Translations under genes and position numbers: made by a program
DNA from: Sphaerulina vaccinii
Lineage: Eukaryota; Ascomycota; Dothideomycetes; Mycosphaerellales; Mycosphaerellaceae
NCBI GenBank assembly: GCA_022570795.1
Contig: JAKUDP010000008.1
Location: forward strand, 496,001 to 560,000
Direction: 5' to 3'
DNA: 64,000 bases
Shown: piece after piece, positions 54,161 through 63,487 of the stretch
Layout of the letters: every line of letters begins with the position of its first letter
Position numbering within the stretch: position 1 is the first letter of the stretch
Notes under the pieces: generated by a model
What the model saw: only the letters and a program-made list of their open reading frames with translations
Told to the model about the DNA's origin: nothing
Database searches by the model: none

Positions 54161-54808
54161 ATGCGCTCATCAGGACTCGTGTAAGACTTGGGGTTCAGGT
54201 TTGAAACAGCGTTGGCGCTGCGGCGTATGGCGCGGGTAAGAGATCAGGTGTGGTTGGATTGCAGAACACAGAACTACAGGACTGATGTTGACGATGGGAG
54301 GGCACTTCTTGATTTCTTCTTGCCTGAGCAAAAGGAAAAGCTTGGGACTTGCCAGTTGTGATATCCTCTTGAGCGAGTGTTGCTGAAAGAGCAAGGGCGG
54401 AGCTATTGTAGGTTAGGTCGAGCGGGATTGAGCAATGACATGAATCTTTGATGCTTGATATCATTGCTGAGAAGTAAGTGCCTCTCCAGTGGTCTTCAGA
54501 ATGCTAACCCGATTGCGAGTCATGAAGTGGAATGCCTCCGTTTCAGGCGCTCCTTTCCGCAGATCTGATGCAACCTCCAGATCACCTGCCTTACTACACG
54601 ACTTGACACTCAGCTGCGAGCAAAGAAGGTGCTTCCACTGGGTTGAGAAGGAGACAGTGGAATGGAACCGCTACTGGGCAGCTTCGCTTGCGCAAAGCGC
54701 GTTTCACGTCCGGCAACTATGCGAGGTCTCTGTTCGTCCTTGAGGCTCGAACTTTCGTAGACATCCACGACAACAACATCGATACCAGCACATATCAGAG
54801 TGGCCAAC
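54161..54808. other. intergenic region, nothing recognised
   Basis: A 648-base spacer between RAD21 and LRNxIY copy F. Overlapping short frames on both strands look fortuitous. Confidence 0.45.
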
Positions 54809-55566
54809 ATGAACGAGGCAGACGAGGTGGCAATACGGATTCGCGCCTACGTCGCGATTCGGCTAAGACTCCAGTATCCCTTCATGCAGGACGCGAGCAG
54901 GAACGACATTCTCGATCGAATAGCATCTGCAACTCGCGATGGAATCATTGCTGTGTGAGTTCAATATGCATACGTGACTCAAGACGATACTGACCCGTGT
55001 CTAGTATGCCAGTGATGCAGGCTGCAAAAGCACGACTCGGCTTTCTCAAGCTACCCGCAAAACTTCGAAACAGAATCTACGACCTAAGCCTGGTTTCCGA
55101 AGAATCACTCGGAATCTGGACCCGTGGTCTTGAAGAAGCTCATCCACTACTCAAAGTCAGCAAGCAGGTTCGCGAAGAAGCACTTTCCCACTTCTACGTG
55201 GGCAACAAGTTCCACTACCCTATGAGCACACACTGCGACCAGTCGAGATTCCTAAGTTTGTCGGAACCCAAGGCATGGATCAGGCGTCTTGGGCCGGAGA
55301 AGGCAAGACTTATCACAAGCCTCACCCTCCACGTTCGTGGTTATCGGAAGCCCACACGAAGGACCCCAAGGGAGGCGGCAGAGGAACTGGTTGGGCTCTT
55401 CACCTCGAAATACAACCTCGAGAGACTTGGTTGTTCGTCCGTCTCCGAAACTCTTCTAGAAATCCTCGCGGGCAATGGTCTGCGCAAGAAGGCTGTGAAG
55501 GTGGTGTATCGACCTTGGATAGATCAGACCGGGGTCGATCTGCTCGATCCGGCTGTTGTGGCCTGA
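54809..55566 (+). CDS. LRNxIY (2EXR/F-box-like) domain protein, copy F
   Basis: Exons 54809-54954 and 55005-55566, phase-2 intron of 50 nt (GTGAGT..TCTAG), 235 residues. Exon 1 is the helical module (IRIRAYVAIRLRLQYPFM..DASRNDILDRIASATRDGIIA), 146 nt long, exactly as in copy E. Exon 2 begins MPVMQAAKARLGFLKLPAKLRNRIYDLSLVSE, then LLKVSKQVREEALSHFYVGNKF, KAWIRRLGPEKARLITSLTLHV and the end KAVKVVYR..VDLLDPAVVA. It is closest to copies B and C, although it lies about 33 kb from them. Intact, function unknown. Confidence 0.75.
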
Positions 55567-56245
55567 GCCAGAAGACAGCAGCACATAGCTGAAGGGCAAT
55601 GCGTGATCCGAAGGCTGTCGATATCTGCTTGATCTAGCTTCGGAGGTTTCATGATTGGAAAACACGAGGAATGAAGGGCAGTTGTTATAGCTGGTGAGAA
55701 GGCAGTCCCCTTGCAACCTTTACTACACCTCTCCACATCTACAGCGCCACTCGAGTTGTGGAAAATGTCTTTGTTTATTCGGCCAGTTGCTGAACTGCAG
55801 AAGATGGACGTGCTTCAGTGCAAGACGCTAGACACATATTGAAACATGAGCATTTCCACGAAAAGACGTAAGTCGACGAATGTGTTATACTACCCGCGAT
55901 CCTTTGCTGATCCATGTACAACTCCCAAGGCATAGTCTGTGTAGTATTAAGTTGTCATACTGTCAATATGAAGTCCTGTAAGACAAGTTTGACGATGTTG
56001 CTGTCGCTATCCCAGAAGTTTTGGGTATAGCATAACCCTAAGGTGTTCGAGACATGGTCTCAGCTTTGCCACCGAAACACGTGAATCAGTTTCGTCTTAC
56101 TGATGCCATACCCATTCACATCCTATATGGTCTGGATATATTCAAGGTGTGTAGTGGCAGTGCTGCACTGTTGCATAAAGATAGTGACTGTCCACTTCTA
56201 CCGACCAGTTCTCGGCGTTGAGGATGTACATGAACTGCTACGACC
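55567..56245. other. intergenic region, nothing recognised
   Basis: A 679-base spacer after copy F without supported gene, repeat or RNA. Confidence 0.45.
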
Positions 56246-56626
56246 ATGAAGTCCGATAACAAGAACGACCGCGTCGATGAACTCTTTGACGACCTGACTA
56301 TCATCGATGAGCCTCAGCTTCTGGCAGAGATCCAGACCGCAGCGGCAGCAAGAATTCAACAGCGAAACGCACAGGAGACCGAATGGCAAGAAGCACAGCA
56401 AGATCTTGTAGCTGTTGAGATGTCCGAGGAGGACTTTGAGAGAGAGTTCGAGGAGCCTCAGCGTGACGAGTATCAGAGCAATGTCTATGAGCTGACGCCG
56501 CAGCGGCGGCGGTATCGCGCGAGCGCTCGCGAGGATGGTGATGATGATGATGAGCAAGTGAAGCCTGCGGAGAGGAAGAAGAGGCGTTTGGAAGATTCGA
56601 GGACTCCTGTGTGCGAGACTTCGTAG
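56246..56626 (+). CDS. small acidic/charged hypothetical protein, 126 aa
   Basis: Single-exon frame starting at a clean ATG. It is highly charged and probably helical (DRVDELFDDLTIIDEPQLLAEIQ, MSEEDFEREFEEP), with a GAT microsatellite coding DDDD and a basic KKRR stretch near the end that could act as a nuclear signal. No family is recognised. Its last 13 codons lie inside a 39-bp direct repeat whose second copy is at 56702, so the C-terminus may be recently altered. Confidence 0.45.
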   Translation: MKSDNKNDRVDELFDDLTIIDEPQLLAEIQTAAAARIQQRNAQETEWQEAQQDLVAVEMSEEDFEREFEEPQRDEYQSNVYELTPQRRRYRASAREDGDDDDEQVKPAERKKRRLEDSRTPVCETS

Positions 56627-56740
56627 TGCAGGAGCTCTTGCGATGGCGTGCGGTGGGTACTACTCCTGTTATGGGAGGCTGGTAGCTGAATAGGGCAGGC
56701 AGTTTGGAAGATTCGAGGACTTCCATGTGCGAGACTTCGT
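56586..56740 (+). repeat. 39-bp direct repeat, 116 bp apart
   Basis: Copies at 56586-56624 and 56702-56740 share gtttggaagattcgaggact, 3-4 variable bases and tgtgcgagacttcgt (3 mismatches in 39). Copy 1 covers the 3' end of the small acidic gene. Confidence 0.75.
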
Positions 56741-57353
56741 CGTGTCGAACTCCTCTATCGACATCAAGAAGAAGAGCAAAAGGATATCGCCATGGATCCG
56801 AACTCCTCGATGAACATCGAAGATGCAAAAGAATGACGCCTGCCTCTCTGCGATGATCAGGAATCACAAGAAAACTGGGAATGACCCCGAACATTTTACT
56901 TTTGTCCCAATGGTGTATGTCCCGGTTCAATGATTTAGCAGAGACTACTCGTACTAAGTGTTAGCTAAACACTCCGAATTAAGTTATCGGTTCAAGAGGG
57001 AGGTCACCAGAGGGCCCGTGTTAGTAAGCGTAAATTGAACAAAAATATAGCTCTCCAGTGCGGGCCTAGTTGCTGTGGCGAGAGTTGTTTGTTCGTGGCA
57101 CGAGATTGGTGGCTGGGGGGGGGGGGCAGTTGTTCCTGGATCGAAGATAGTCCAGCGGCGTCAGAGAGATGCCTTGTTGTTCTCTCCCCGTATGAGTTTG
57201 CTCCTTGTTATGCTTGTGTTGGCGTTCGTGGGCAAGTGAAGCTGGAAGTGAAGCGAAATTAGAGTTTGCTGGCTGCAAACAACAAAGGACGCGTTCTGAA
57301 TCTTGAAAATTCCAGACTCTGCAGAACAGCAACACGATCTCCCCGCAGACAAT
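56627..57353. other. intergenic region with a G12 tract
   Basis: The 727 bases before the F-box gene carry the second copy of the 39-bp repeat and a run of 12 G at 57115-57126. No other gene was supported. Confidence 0.45.
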
Positions 57354-58352
57354 ATGGACCACGGCGGGCCATCGACAGAGGGCGAACGAAAGCGCGCCAC
57401 CTCGAGCATCGAAAAGATGTTCACCAGAAGGGAAGCTCCAGTCTCGCCTCGACCCGACCACAACCAAAATGTGACATCCTTTGTCGCGACACAGAAGGCT
57501 CTCGCTGTCACCGAGCTTCTGGAGAAGATTCTGCTTGAGTTGCCAGTCCTGGACCTGCTACTGTCGACTCGTGTGAGCCGGAGATTCCAGGCCGTCATTC
57601 TCAATTCGAACCTCCTCCGCACTGCGCTCTTCTTCGAGGCCGGGACCGCAAAAGCCAACCTACTGCCCAAGGTGAATCCGCTGCTTTCAAGAATGTTCCC
57701 AGTAACAGCACAGTCCATCACGTTATTCGGCTGCTTGCAGATTGCGTACGAGGACCTATGGGAGGACGAGGATGATTCGACCACGTCTGCCAGTTCCGGC
57801 CACGGAAGACGCAAGTGGCTCATCGAAGCACTCTATGAGGACAATCCTGAGGATGAGGACCGACTCTACTACCTGCCATTGCCAATTGTAGAAGCGCAAC
57901 ACTCCTTCACGCCTGTACAACGATACACAAAGGCTTCATGGCGTCGCATGTTCGCCACAAACCCGCCGATGATTGCACGCATAGTGTACCCCTGTGAGAA
58001 GAGGAACTTGGGTGAACTTCCGGCCCTACAGATGGGTGCTGTGATTCCTCGAATTCAGCAACCATCTTCCTGGCGCATTATGCTTCAATCTACGTTCATC
58101 AACGCTCTTAAGCACAAGTCAAAGCGCGGAATCGAGGTCGAATGCAATGAAGACCTGGAGATTCCATTGATGGTGGGCCTTGATCCAGAGCAATGGGAGT
58201 GGAAGGTTCGGAGCTGGCCTGGCTTTGTGGCGTGGCCTCGCGAGTTGACTATGAGGCCAGCACGTCGAAGACTATGTCATCAATTCCTCTGCGATTATGC
58301 TGTGGCAATATTCTGGCCCATGATCCGCCTGCGGTCATGGTGGCTGGGATAA
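57354..58352 (+). CDS. F-box protein, probably frameshifted near the 3' end
   Basis: The frame gives 332 residues from ATG 57354. The F-box is at about residues 52-88 (ALAVTELLEKILLELPVLDLLLSTRVSRRFQAVI), so a role as an SCF ubiquitin-ligase adaptor is likely. The C-terminal part (SWRIMLQSTFINALKHKSKR, PEQWEWKVRSWPGFVAWP) resembles fungal F-box proteins. After ..DYAVAIFWPM the frame soon stops at 58352. The frame one base over continues DPPAVMVAGIRG.. GSHTWWPTDEPYVMVDP to a stop at 58474 and looks like the natural end, so one base seems lost near the CCC at 58316-58320. The real product may be truncated, or the assembly may be wrong here. Confidence 0.6.
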   Translation: MDHGGPSTEGERKRATSSIEKMFTRREAPVSPRPDHNQNVTSFVATQKALAVTELLEKILLELPVLDLLLSTRVSRRFQAVILNSNLLRTALFFEAGTAKANLLPKVNPLLSRMFPVTAQSITLFGCLQIAYEDLWEDEDDSTTSASSGHGRRKWLIEALYEDNPEDEDRLYYLPLPIVEAQHSFTPVQRYTKASWRRMFATNPPMIARIVYPCEKRNLGELPALQMGAVIPRIQQPSSWRIMLQSTFINALKHKSKRGIEVECNEDLEIPLMVGLDPEQWEWKVRSWPGFVAWPRELTMRPARRRLCHQFLCDYAVAIFWPMIRLRSWWLG

Positions 58353-58521
58353 GGGGTTGGAATGGGTCACACACTTGGTGGCCCACGGATGAGCCTTATG
58401 TGATGGTCGATCCTGTAAGCGAGTGCTTGATCAGCAGACCCACTGATCGTCACTGGGATATGCTGAGAGCGTAAAGTATTGTACCTCAGCTCATCAAGCT
58501 GAAGAGCAACACTTGAAGCCA

Positions 58522-60178
58522 ATGGCGGTATCCGACTCTCCCTCTTCACCATTCCCAAAGTAGTCCTCTCTGCAGTGGCACTGACACTTCTGACTACGAT
58601 CGGATACTATGCCGTAGCAAGTCGTAGGCGAAAACACTTTCCAGCTGGACCTCCAAGTCTGCCTGTATTGGGCAATGCGCATCAGCTACCTCCTGAGAAA
58701 GCCTTTCTCAAGTTCGCCGAATGGGCCAAGACTTATGGTGGCATGTATGGCGTCAAGTTAGGTCCGCAGGATGCCGTCGTTCTGAATGATCCGAAGCATG
58801 TAGAGCAGTGAGTCTGGTTGAGTCTTCAACGAAGTTATTGCTAACTCTGGTAGGCTCCTGGAGAAACGAGGTGCAATCTATTCTGGTCGAGCTCCTAGTC
58901 ACATTGGCGTTGATCTGCTGGAGTCGCCACATCACATCCTTTTCATGCCATATGGGGATCCATGGAAGAAGCAACGAAAAGCCTTGACGTCGTTTTTGAA
59001 GAATGATGCTCGACATCTGCTGCCAACACAAGATGCTGAGTCAACGCAGATGCTCTTCGATATGCTGAACGAGCCAGGCAAATGCTACGAGCATGTCCGT
59101 CGTTTCTCGACCGCTGTCACTCTATCTTCGGTATATGGTCGACGAGCCAAGACATATCATCCTCTTGTGGACGAGGTCTACGATGTGCAAGATGATGTAT
59201 CGTCGTTGCTCGCGCCTGGAAGTGCTCCGCCAGTTGATGCATTTACTTTCTTGCAGTGGTTGCCAGAGTCCATAGCAGGTTGGAAAAAGAGCGCGAGGTT
59301 GATTCGAGCGAAGCATCGCAGATTGTATGCTGGGATGTTTGAAAAGGTGAAGCAAATGTTATCAGATGACAACCAGCTGCCATGCATGATATCCACGCTA
59401 CTGCAGGAAACAGGACCGAACAGATTGAGTGACGAGCAGATCCTCTATGCGGGTGTGCCGATGATCGAAGCTGGATCTGATACCACAGCGTCCACATTGC
59501 ACTCCTGGATACTGGCGATGGTTGAATGTCCGGATGCCTTGAAGAAAATGCAAGCTGAGCTGGACGCTATATGTGGAGACAGAATGCCAGGACCTGCAGA
59601 TCTTGGGCGTCTGCATTATATGTGTGCTACAATGAAGGAGGTGAGTACGCTGCACTCTATGCCACTCGAGTCTTTAGCTTCTAGCTGACGAGCTTAGACA
59701 CTTCGATGGCGGCCAGCCATTCCGCTAGGTGTCCCGCACGCCTTGACCCAAGATGACTGGTATGAAGGCCACTTTATACCCAAAGACACTCTAGTCTTCG
59801 CAAACACATGGGCGCTTGGCCACGATAATTTGGGGTTCCCAAGTCCAGACACATTCCAGCCTGAGCGTTTCTTGGACACAGAATGCGCTCTACCGTATAC
59901 CTTTGGCGCCGCGAGGAGGATATGTGTAGGCCAGAAGTTTGCCGAAAACTCGCTAATGCTGGTTATGGCGAAAGTCGCTTGGGCGTTCGACATCAGTGAG
60001 CACTCCACACATTCGATGAATTGTGATGTGAGGACAGGGTATAATGTATAATGATGGGTTATCGATTGGACCCAAGGAGTTTCGTGTTGACATAAAGATT
60101 CGATCGAAGAAGCACGAAGAGATTATCCGCACGGCTTTTGTGGGTGCTAATCAGTTCTTGGAGAGGTTTAACGACTGA
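58522..60178 (+). pseudogene. cytochrome P450 (fungal CYP, sterigmatocystin-pathway-like group), disrupted
   Basis: Exons 58522-58807, 58854-59640 and 59698-60178 with clean introns (46 and 57 nt) encode a microsomal P450. Seen: ASRRRKHFPAGPPSLPVLGN after the anchor helix, FMPYGDPWKKQRKAL (C-helix), AGSDTTAS (I-helix), KETLRWRP (ExxR) and FGAARRICVG (heme Cys). The ATG frame MAVSDSPSSPFPK meets a stop; the anchor VVLSAVALTLLTTIGYY is one base out of frame. Near the C-terminus a perfect 7-bp tandem duplication, TATAATG twice (60040-60053), breaks the frame; without one copy the text would read DVRTGYNDGLSIGPKEF to a stop at 60178. Catalytic residues are intact, so decay is recent. Confidence 0.75.
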
Positions 60179-60638
60179 ATGAGAGTTTCTGCATCAATCA
60201 TGCGTCCATCATTCCAAATCGTAGCTGCTGGTCCTGTTCCTTCATCATGCGTGGCATCTCCTCCTCCTTATAATCTTAGTCGCATTATGCGAAGTCGTTA
60301 CGCTGAGCTGGTAGTCTTTGCCCCATGCTTGAATCGTGATGCGTCGTCTGTCCTCATGAGGGCTCCTTCTCCAGGTATGCTGACAGGCTCATGATCAACA
60401 CCACAGAGTACACCATCTCAACGCGTTGGCCAGTCGATAACCAGGATCGTCCAGGTTGCTGTACTGAGGCAGAGAGAAGTGGCGAAACGAAGAGGCTGCC
60501 TGAATCACGCCAAGCTTTCCACTTGACGCGCTCCTTCCACGCGACGCGACTGACCTCAAACAACTTCAGCCTCGCCCCACCAACACCAGAGAACATTTCA
60601 ACACCTCCCCATCCACCGCTAACGACGACGACAACAAG
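60179..60638. other. RPA1 upstream region
   Basis: A 460-base spacer before RPA1. Apart from the ACGCG cluster at 60526-60548, nothing was recognised. Confidence 0.5.
60526..60548. promoter_or_regulatory. cluster of three MCB-like ACGCG cores upstream of RPA1
   Basis: ACGCG occurs at 60526-60530, 60539-60543 and 60544-60548, about 90-113 bases before the ATG. Such clusters mark MBF-regulated DNA-replication genes in yeasts; RPA1 is a plausible target. Binding is not shown. Confidence 0.5.
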
Positions 60639-62618
60639 ATGGAGGCTGCATATAGCGCCGTCACGCATGGCGCACTCCGCCGCATCACCGATGGCGAGGA
60701 GATCATCGAGCCAGTGTTGCAGTGTGTACAGATCAAGCCTATGGCTCAAGGCGCGGGTGGCCAGGAGCGATGGCGCGTTGTGTTCAACGATACCATCAAC
60801 TTCATACAGGGCATGATGTCCATGCGTATGTGTCTAGAACTGTGAGGTGGGAGAGATTTAAGCTGACGGTCAGACAGAATCGAATCACCTCATCACCGAC
60901 GGCACACTGAAGAAGGGCATGATCTGTCGTCTGAAGCAGTTCCAAGCAAACTTTGTCAAGGACAAGCATATCTTGATCATCATCGACCTGGACGTGCTGC
61001 AAGAGTATGGCGAGCAGGAGAAGTTGGGAACACCAGTGGCAATCGAGGGCGGCGCGAGGCCAGAAGCACAAGAGGAGGCGAAGCCACAGCCAGGCAACAT
61101 CACGGGCAACAACTTTTACGGCCAGCAGCAAAAGCCACAAGCTCCAGTGAAGCAGGAGCAACCACAGCGCTCGCTTCCTTCTCGAACAAATGGCGCATCG
61201 CACAATGGTCCTCATGGCAATATCACACCCATCGAAGCGATCTCTCCATACACTCACAAGTGGACGATCAAGGCGCGATGCACACATAAGGGCGATATCA
61301 AGACATGGCACAACAAGAACGGTGAGGGCAAGCTATTCAGCGCCAACTTTCTGGACGAGTCTGGCGAGATCCGAGGCACCATGTTCAATGAGCAAGTCGA
61401 TCAGTGGCACGATGTGCTGCAGGAAGGCAGCGTCTACTACATTACCAGCCCTTGCAGAGTTCAGCTTGCGAAGAAGCAGTTCTCGAACCTGCCTAACGAC
61501 TACGAGCTGACTTTCGAACAACAAACTCTTGTGGAGAAGGCTGAGGACAACGATGGAGTGCCACAAGTGCGTTATAACTTTACCACTATCGAGGCACTTC
61601 AGACCGTTGAGAAGGACGCCACCATCGACGTGATCGGTGTCCTGCAAGACATTGGCGAGGTCAACGAGATAGTATCGAAGACCACGTCCAAGCCATACAG
61701 CAAGCGTGAACTCACCTTAGTCGATGATACTGGCTATAATGTTCGCCTCACGATCTGGGGCAAGACTGCCGAGTCGTTTGATGCACAGCCAGAGTCAGTT
61801 GTCGCTTTCAAGGGCGTAAAGGTGAGCGACTTTGGAGGCCGATCACTGTCGCTCTTGTCCAGTGGCAGCATGAACGTCAATCCAGAGATCGATGAGGCCT
61901 TTAAGCTCAAGGGCTGGTACAGCGCCAGCGGCCACAATGAGACTTTTGCCTCGCACGCCAACACTATGTCGACTGTTGGAGCAACAGGTGGTGCTGGCAA
62001 GAATGACACCAGGACCATCGCACAAATCCGAGACGAGAACCTTGGGATGACCGATGATACGGATTGGTTCAGCATCAAGGCAACAATCATCTACATCAAG
62101 CAAGACAACTTCGCATATCCAGCTTGCCAGACCACAGATCCTCAACCTTGCAACAAGAAGGTTGTTGAAGTTGATGAAGGCAATTGGCGTTGTGAGAAGT
62201 GCGACAAGGGCTGGCCTGCACCAAAGTACAGATACATCATGTCTGTGAATGTCAGCGATCACACCGGACAGATCTGGCTCAGCTGTTTCGATGAGGTTGG
62301 CCAGCAAGTTCTTGGCATGCCAGCGAACGATTTTATGCAAATGAAGGAGGAAGGAGATGAGAAGCGCGTCAGCGACGCATTCTCCGATGCCAACTGCAAG
62401 TCCTTCATCTTCAGATGCAAGGCCAAAATGGATACGTTCCAGGATCAGCAGAGGTATGATATATTGCGAAGTTTTTTGTCAAAGCACACGCTAACTTGTC
62501 TTGCAGAGTGCGCTACCAAGTCCAATATGCCCGAGCAATCGACTACTCCCAAGAAGCAAAGAAGCTTGCGGACATCATCAAGCAGTACAACATCCAGTCG
62601 GACAGCTTGTTTGTGTAG
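60639..62618 (+). CDS. RFA1: replication protein A large subunit (RPA70/Rfa1)
   Basis: Single-stranded DNA-binding subunit for replication, repair and recombination in the nucleus. Exons 60639-60825, 60878-62453 and 62507-62618; introns 52 nt (GTATGT..GACAG) and 53 nt (GTATGA..TTGCAG); 624 residues. An N-terminal RPA70N domain is followed by a Q/N/P-rich linker, then OB folds A and B (PYTHKWTIKARCTHKGDIKTWHN, FNEQVDQWHDVL). OB fold C holds the zinc motif C..C..WRCEKC near 480-505. The C-terminal segment is RVRYQVQYARAIDYSQEAKKLADIIKQY. Length and domain order match Rfa1 throughout. The first splice joins MSMQ to SNHLITDG. Confidence 0.95.
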
Positions 62619-63173
62619 TCGTTTCTAAGTCGTTTGTGGAAGCCGTGGCGTCGATGGCGTTGCTGGTGCACGAAGATATGTGTATGGCAAAGCGGAGACA
62701 GGTTCACCGAGTGCTCAATGATGTGTAGCTGTAAGTGTAAGCGGCCACGATTAGCCATCACTGGCATGCTAAATCCAGATCAATGTGTTAAGCGGTTCGC
62801 ATTGCAAATATCACACTTGATGAACAACGAGCAGCTCGTTTGACTATAATACCTGTGTCAGACACTCAATCACTGCTTCACGCATCGCTGACAGTGTCCT
62901 CTCCGGTATCGGCTAATCAATGCTTGTCAATGGCAGAAACCACAGCTATTTAACTTTTGGAAGCTCAACCATGTTTGGCGGGGTGCTATATGAGTGACAC
63001 TCTCACTATCAATTCTTCTTGATCTTTCATCTTTCATCAACACCACACACGTTGTCGATAATCCATCAAAGCCATCAAGTATCTATCATATCTGTGCCAG
63101 TATGGAACACAGCTAACCATATACACAGGCTCAATACCACGACCGGTATGGAGAACCTCCAAGACAAGCCGCC
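62619..63173. other. intergenic region before the THI4 leader
   Basis: The 555 bases between RPA1 and the first upstream ATG of the THI4 leader. An ATTTAACTTTTGG patch and CATCATCA-like pyrimidine/purine runs near 63030-63100 could mark the THI4 promoter and transcription start. No gene was seen. Confidence 0.45.
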
Positions 63174-63213
63174 ATGAGGCAGTTCTTCGCTACAAGATCC
63201 AGAGATGATCAAG

Positions 63214-63435
63214 GTATTTCGTTCAATACGATTGAAAGCTTGAGCCGGTGGATGTTTGCAGATATGATCTTGTCTTCCACCCACGACCACGCGTCGTGGA
63301 GAGAATGGGACATATCAAGCGAATGTTCTGAGATTATACGGCAGAACTTGATTATCTGGATAATACCAGCGAAAGAATCATGCTTTCATCGCGACTCCCC
63401 TTCTTCGAGGGAGAAGCGATCACTAACGTTAGCAG
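63214..63435 (+). other. 5'-UTR intron of THI4 containing the riboswitch
   Basis: Candidate donor GTATTT at 63214 and acceptor GTTAGCAG ending 63435, with a CACTAAC branch site at 63421; 222 nt. A second donor, GTATGG at 63146, could pair with the same acceptor. The ATG at 63174 (context gccgccATGa) lies between the two donors and would be kept only when the downstream donor is used. Confidence 0.6.
63229..63391 (+). promoter_or_regulatory. eukaryotic TPP riboswitch (THI box)
   Basis: The conserved core is plain: CTGAGA at 63328-63333 (pyrimidine sensor), then CTTGATTATCTGGATAATACC, with the P5 stem CTGG/CCAG and loop AUAAUA, followed by AGCGAAAGAATCATGC. The P1 stem pairs CGATTGAAAGC (63229-63239) with GCTTTCATCG (63382-63391), one bulge. 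A long variable P3 arm (63251-63318) contains a GATATG/CATATC stem and a CCACGAC/GTCGTGG hairpin. TPP binding is expected to control splicing of the leader intron and so THI4 expression, as shown for thiamine genes of Neurospora and Aspergillus. Confidence 0.94.
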
Positions 63436-63487
63436 TAATCGAAACTTCTCTGCTTCATCACGAAGTATCAATATCACGAACACCAAA

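Noticed and set aside
57115..57126. G12 run as a possible G-quadruplex element
   Set aside because: A single homopolymer is more likely a replication or sequencing slippage site; no second G-tract supports a designed structure.
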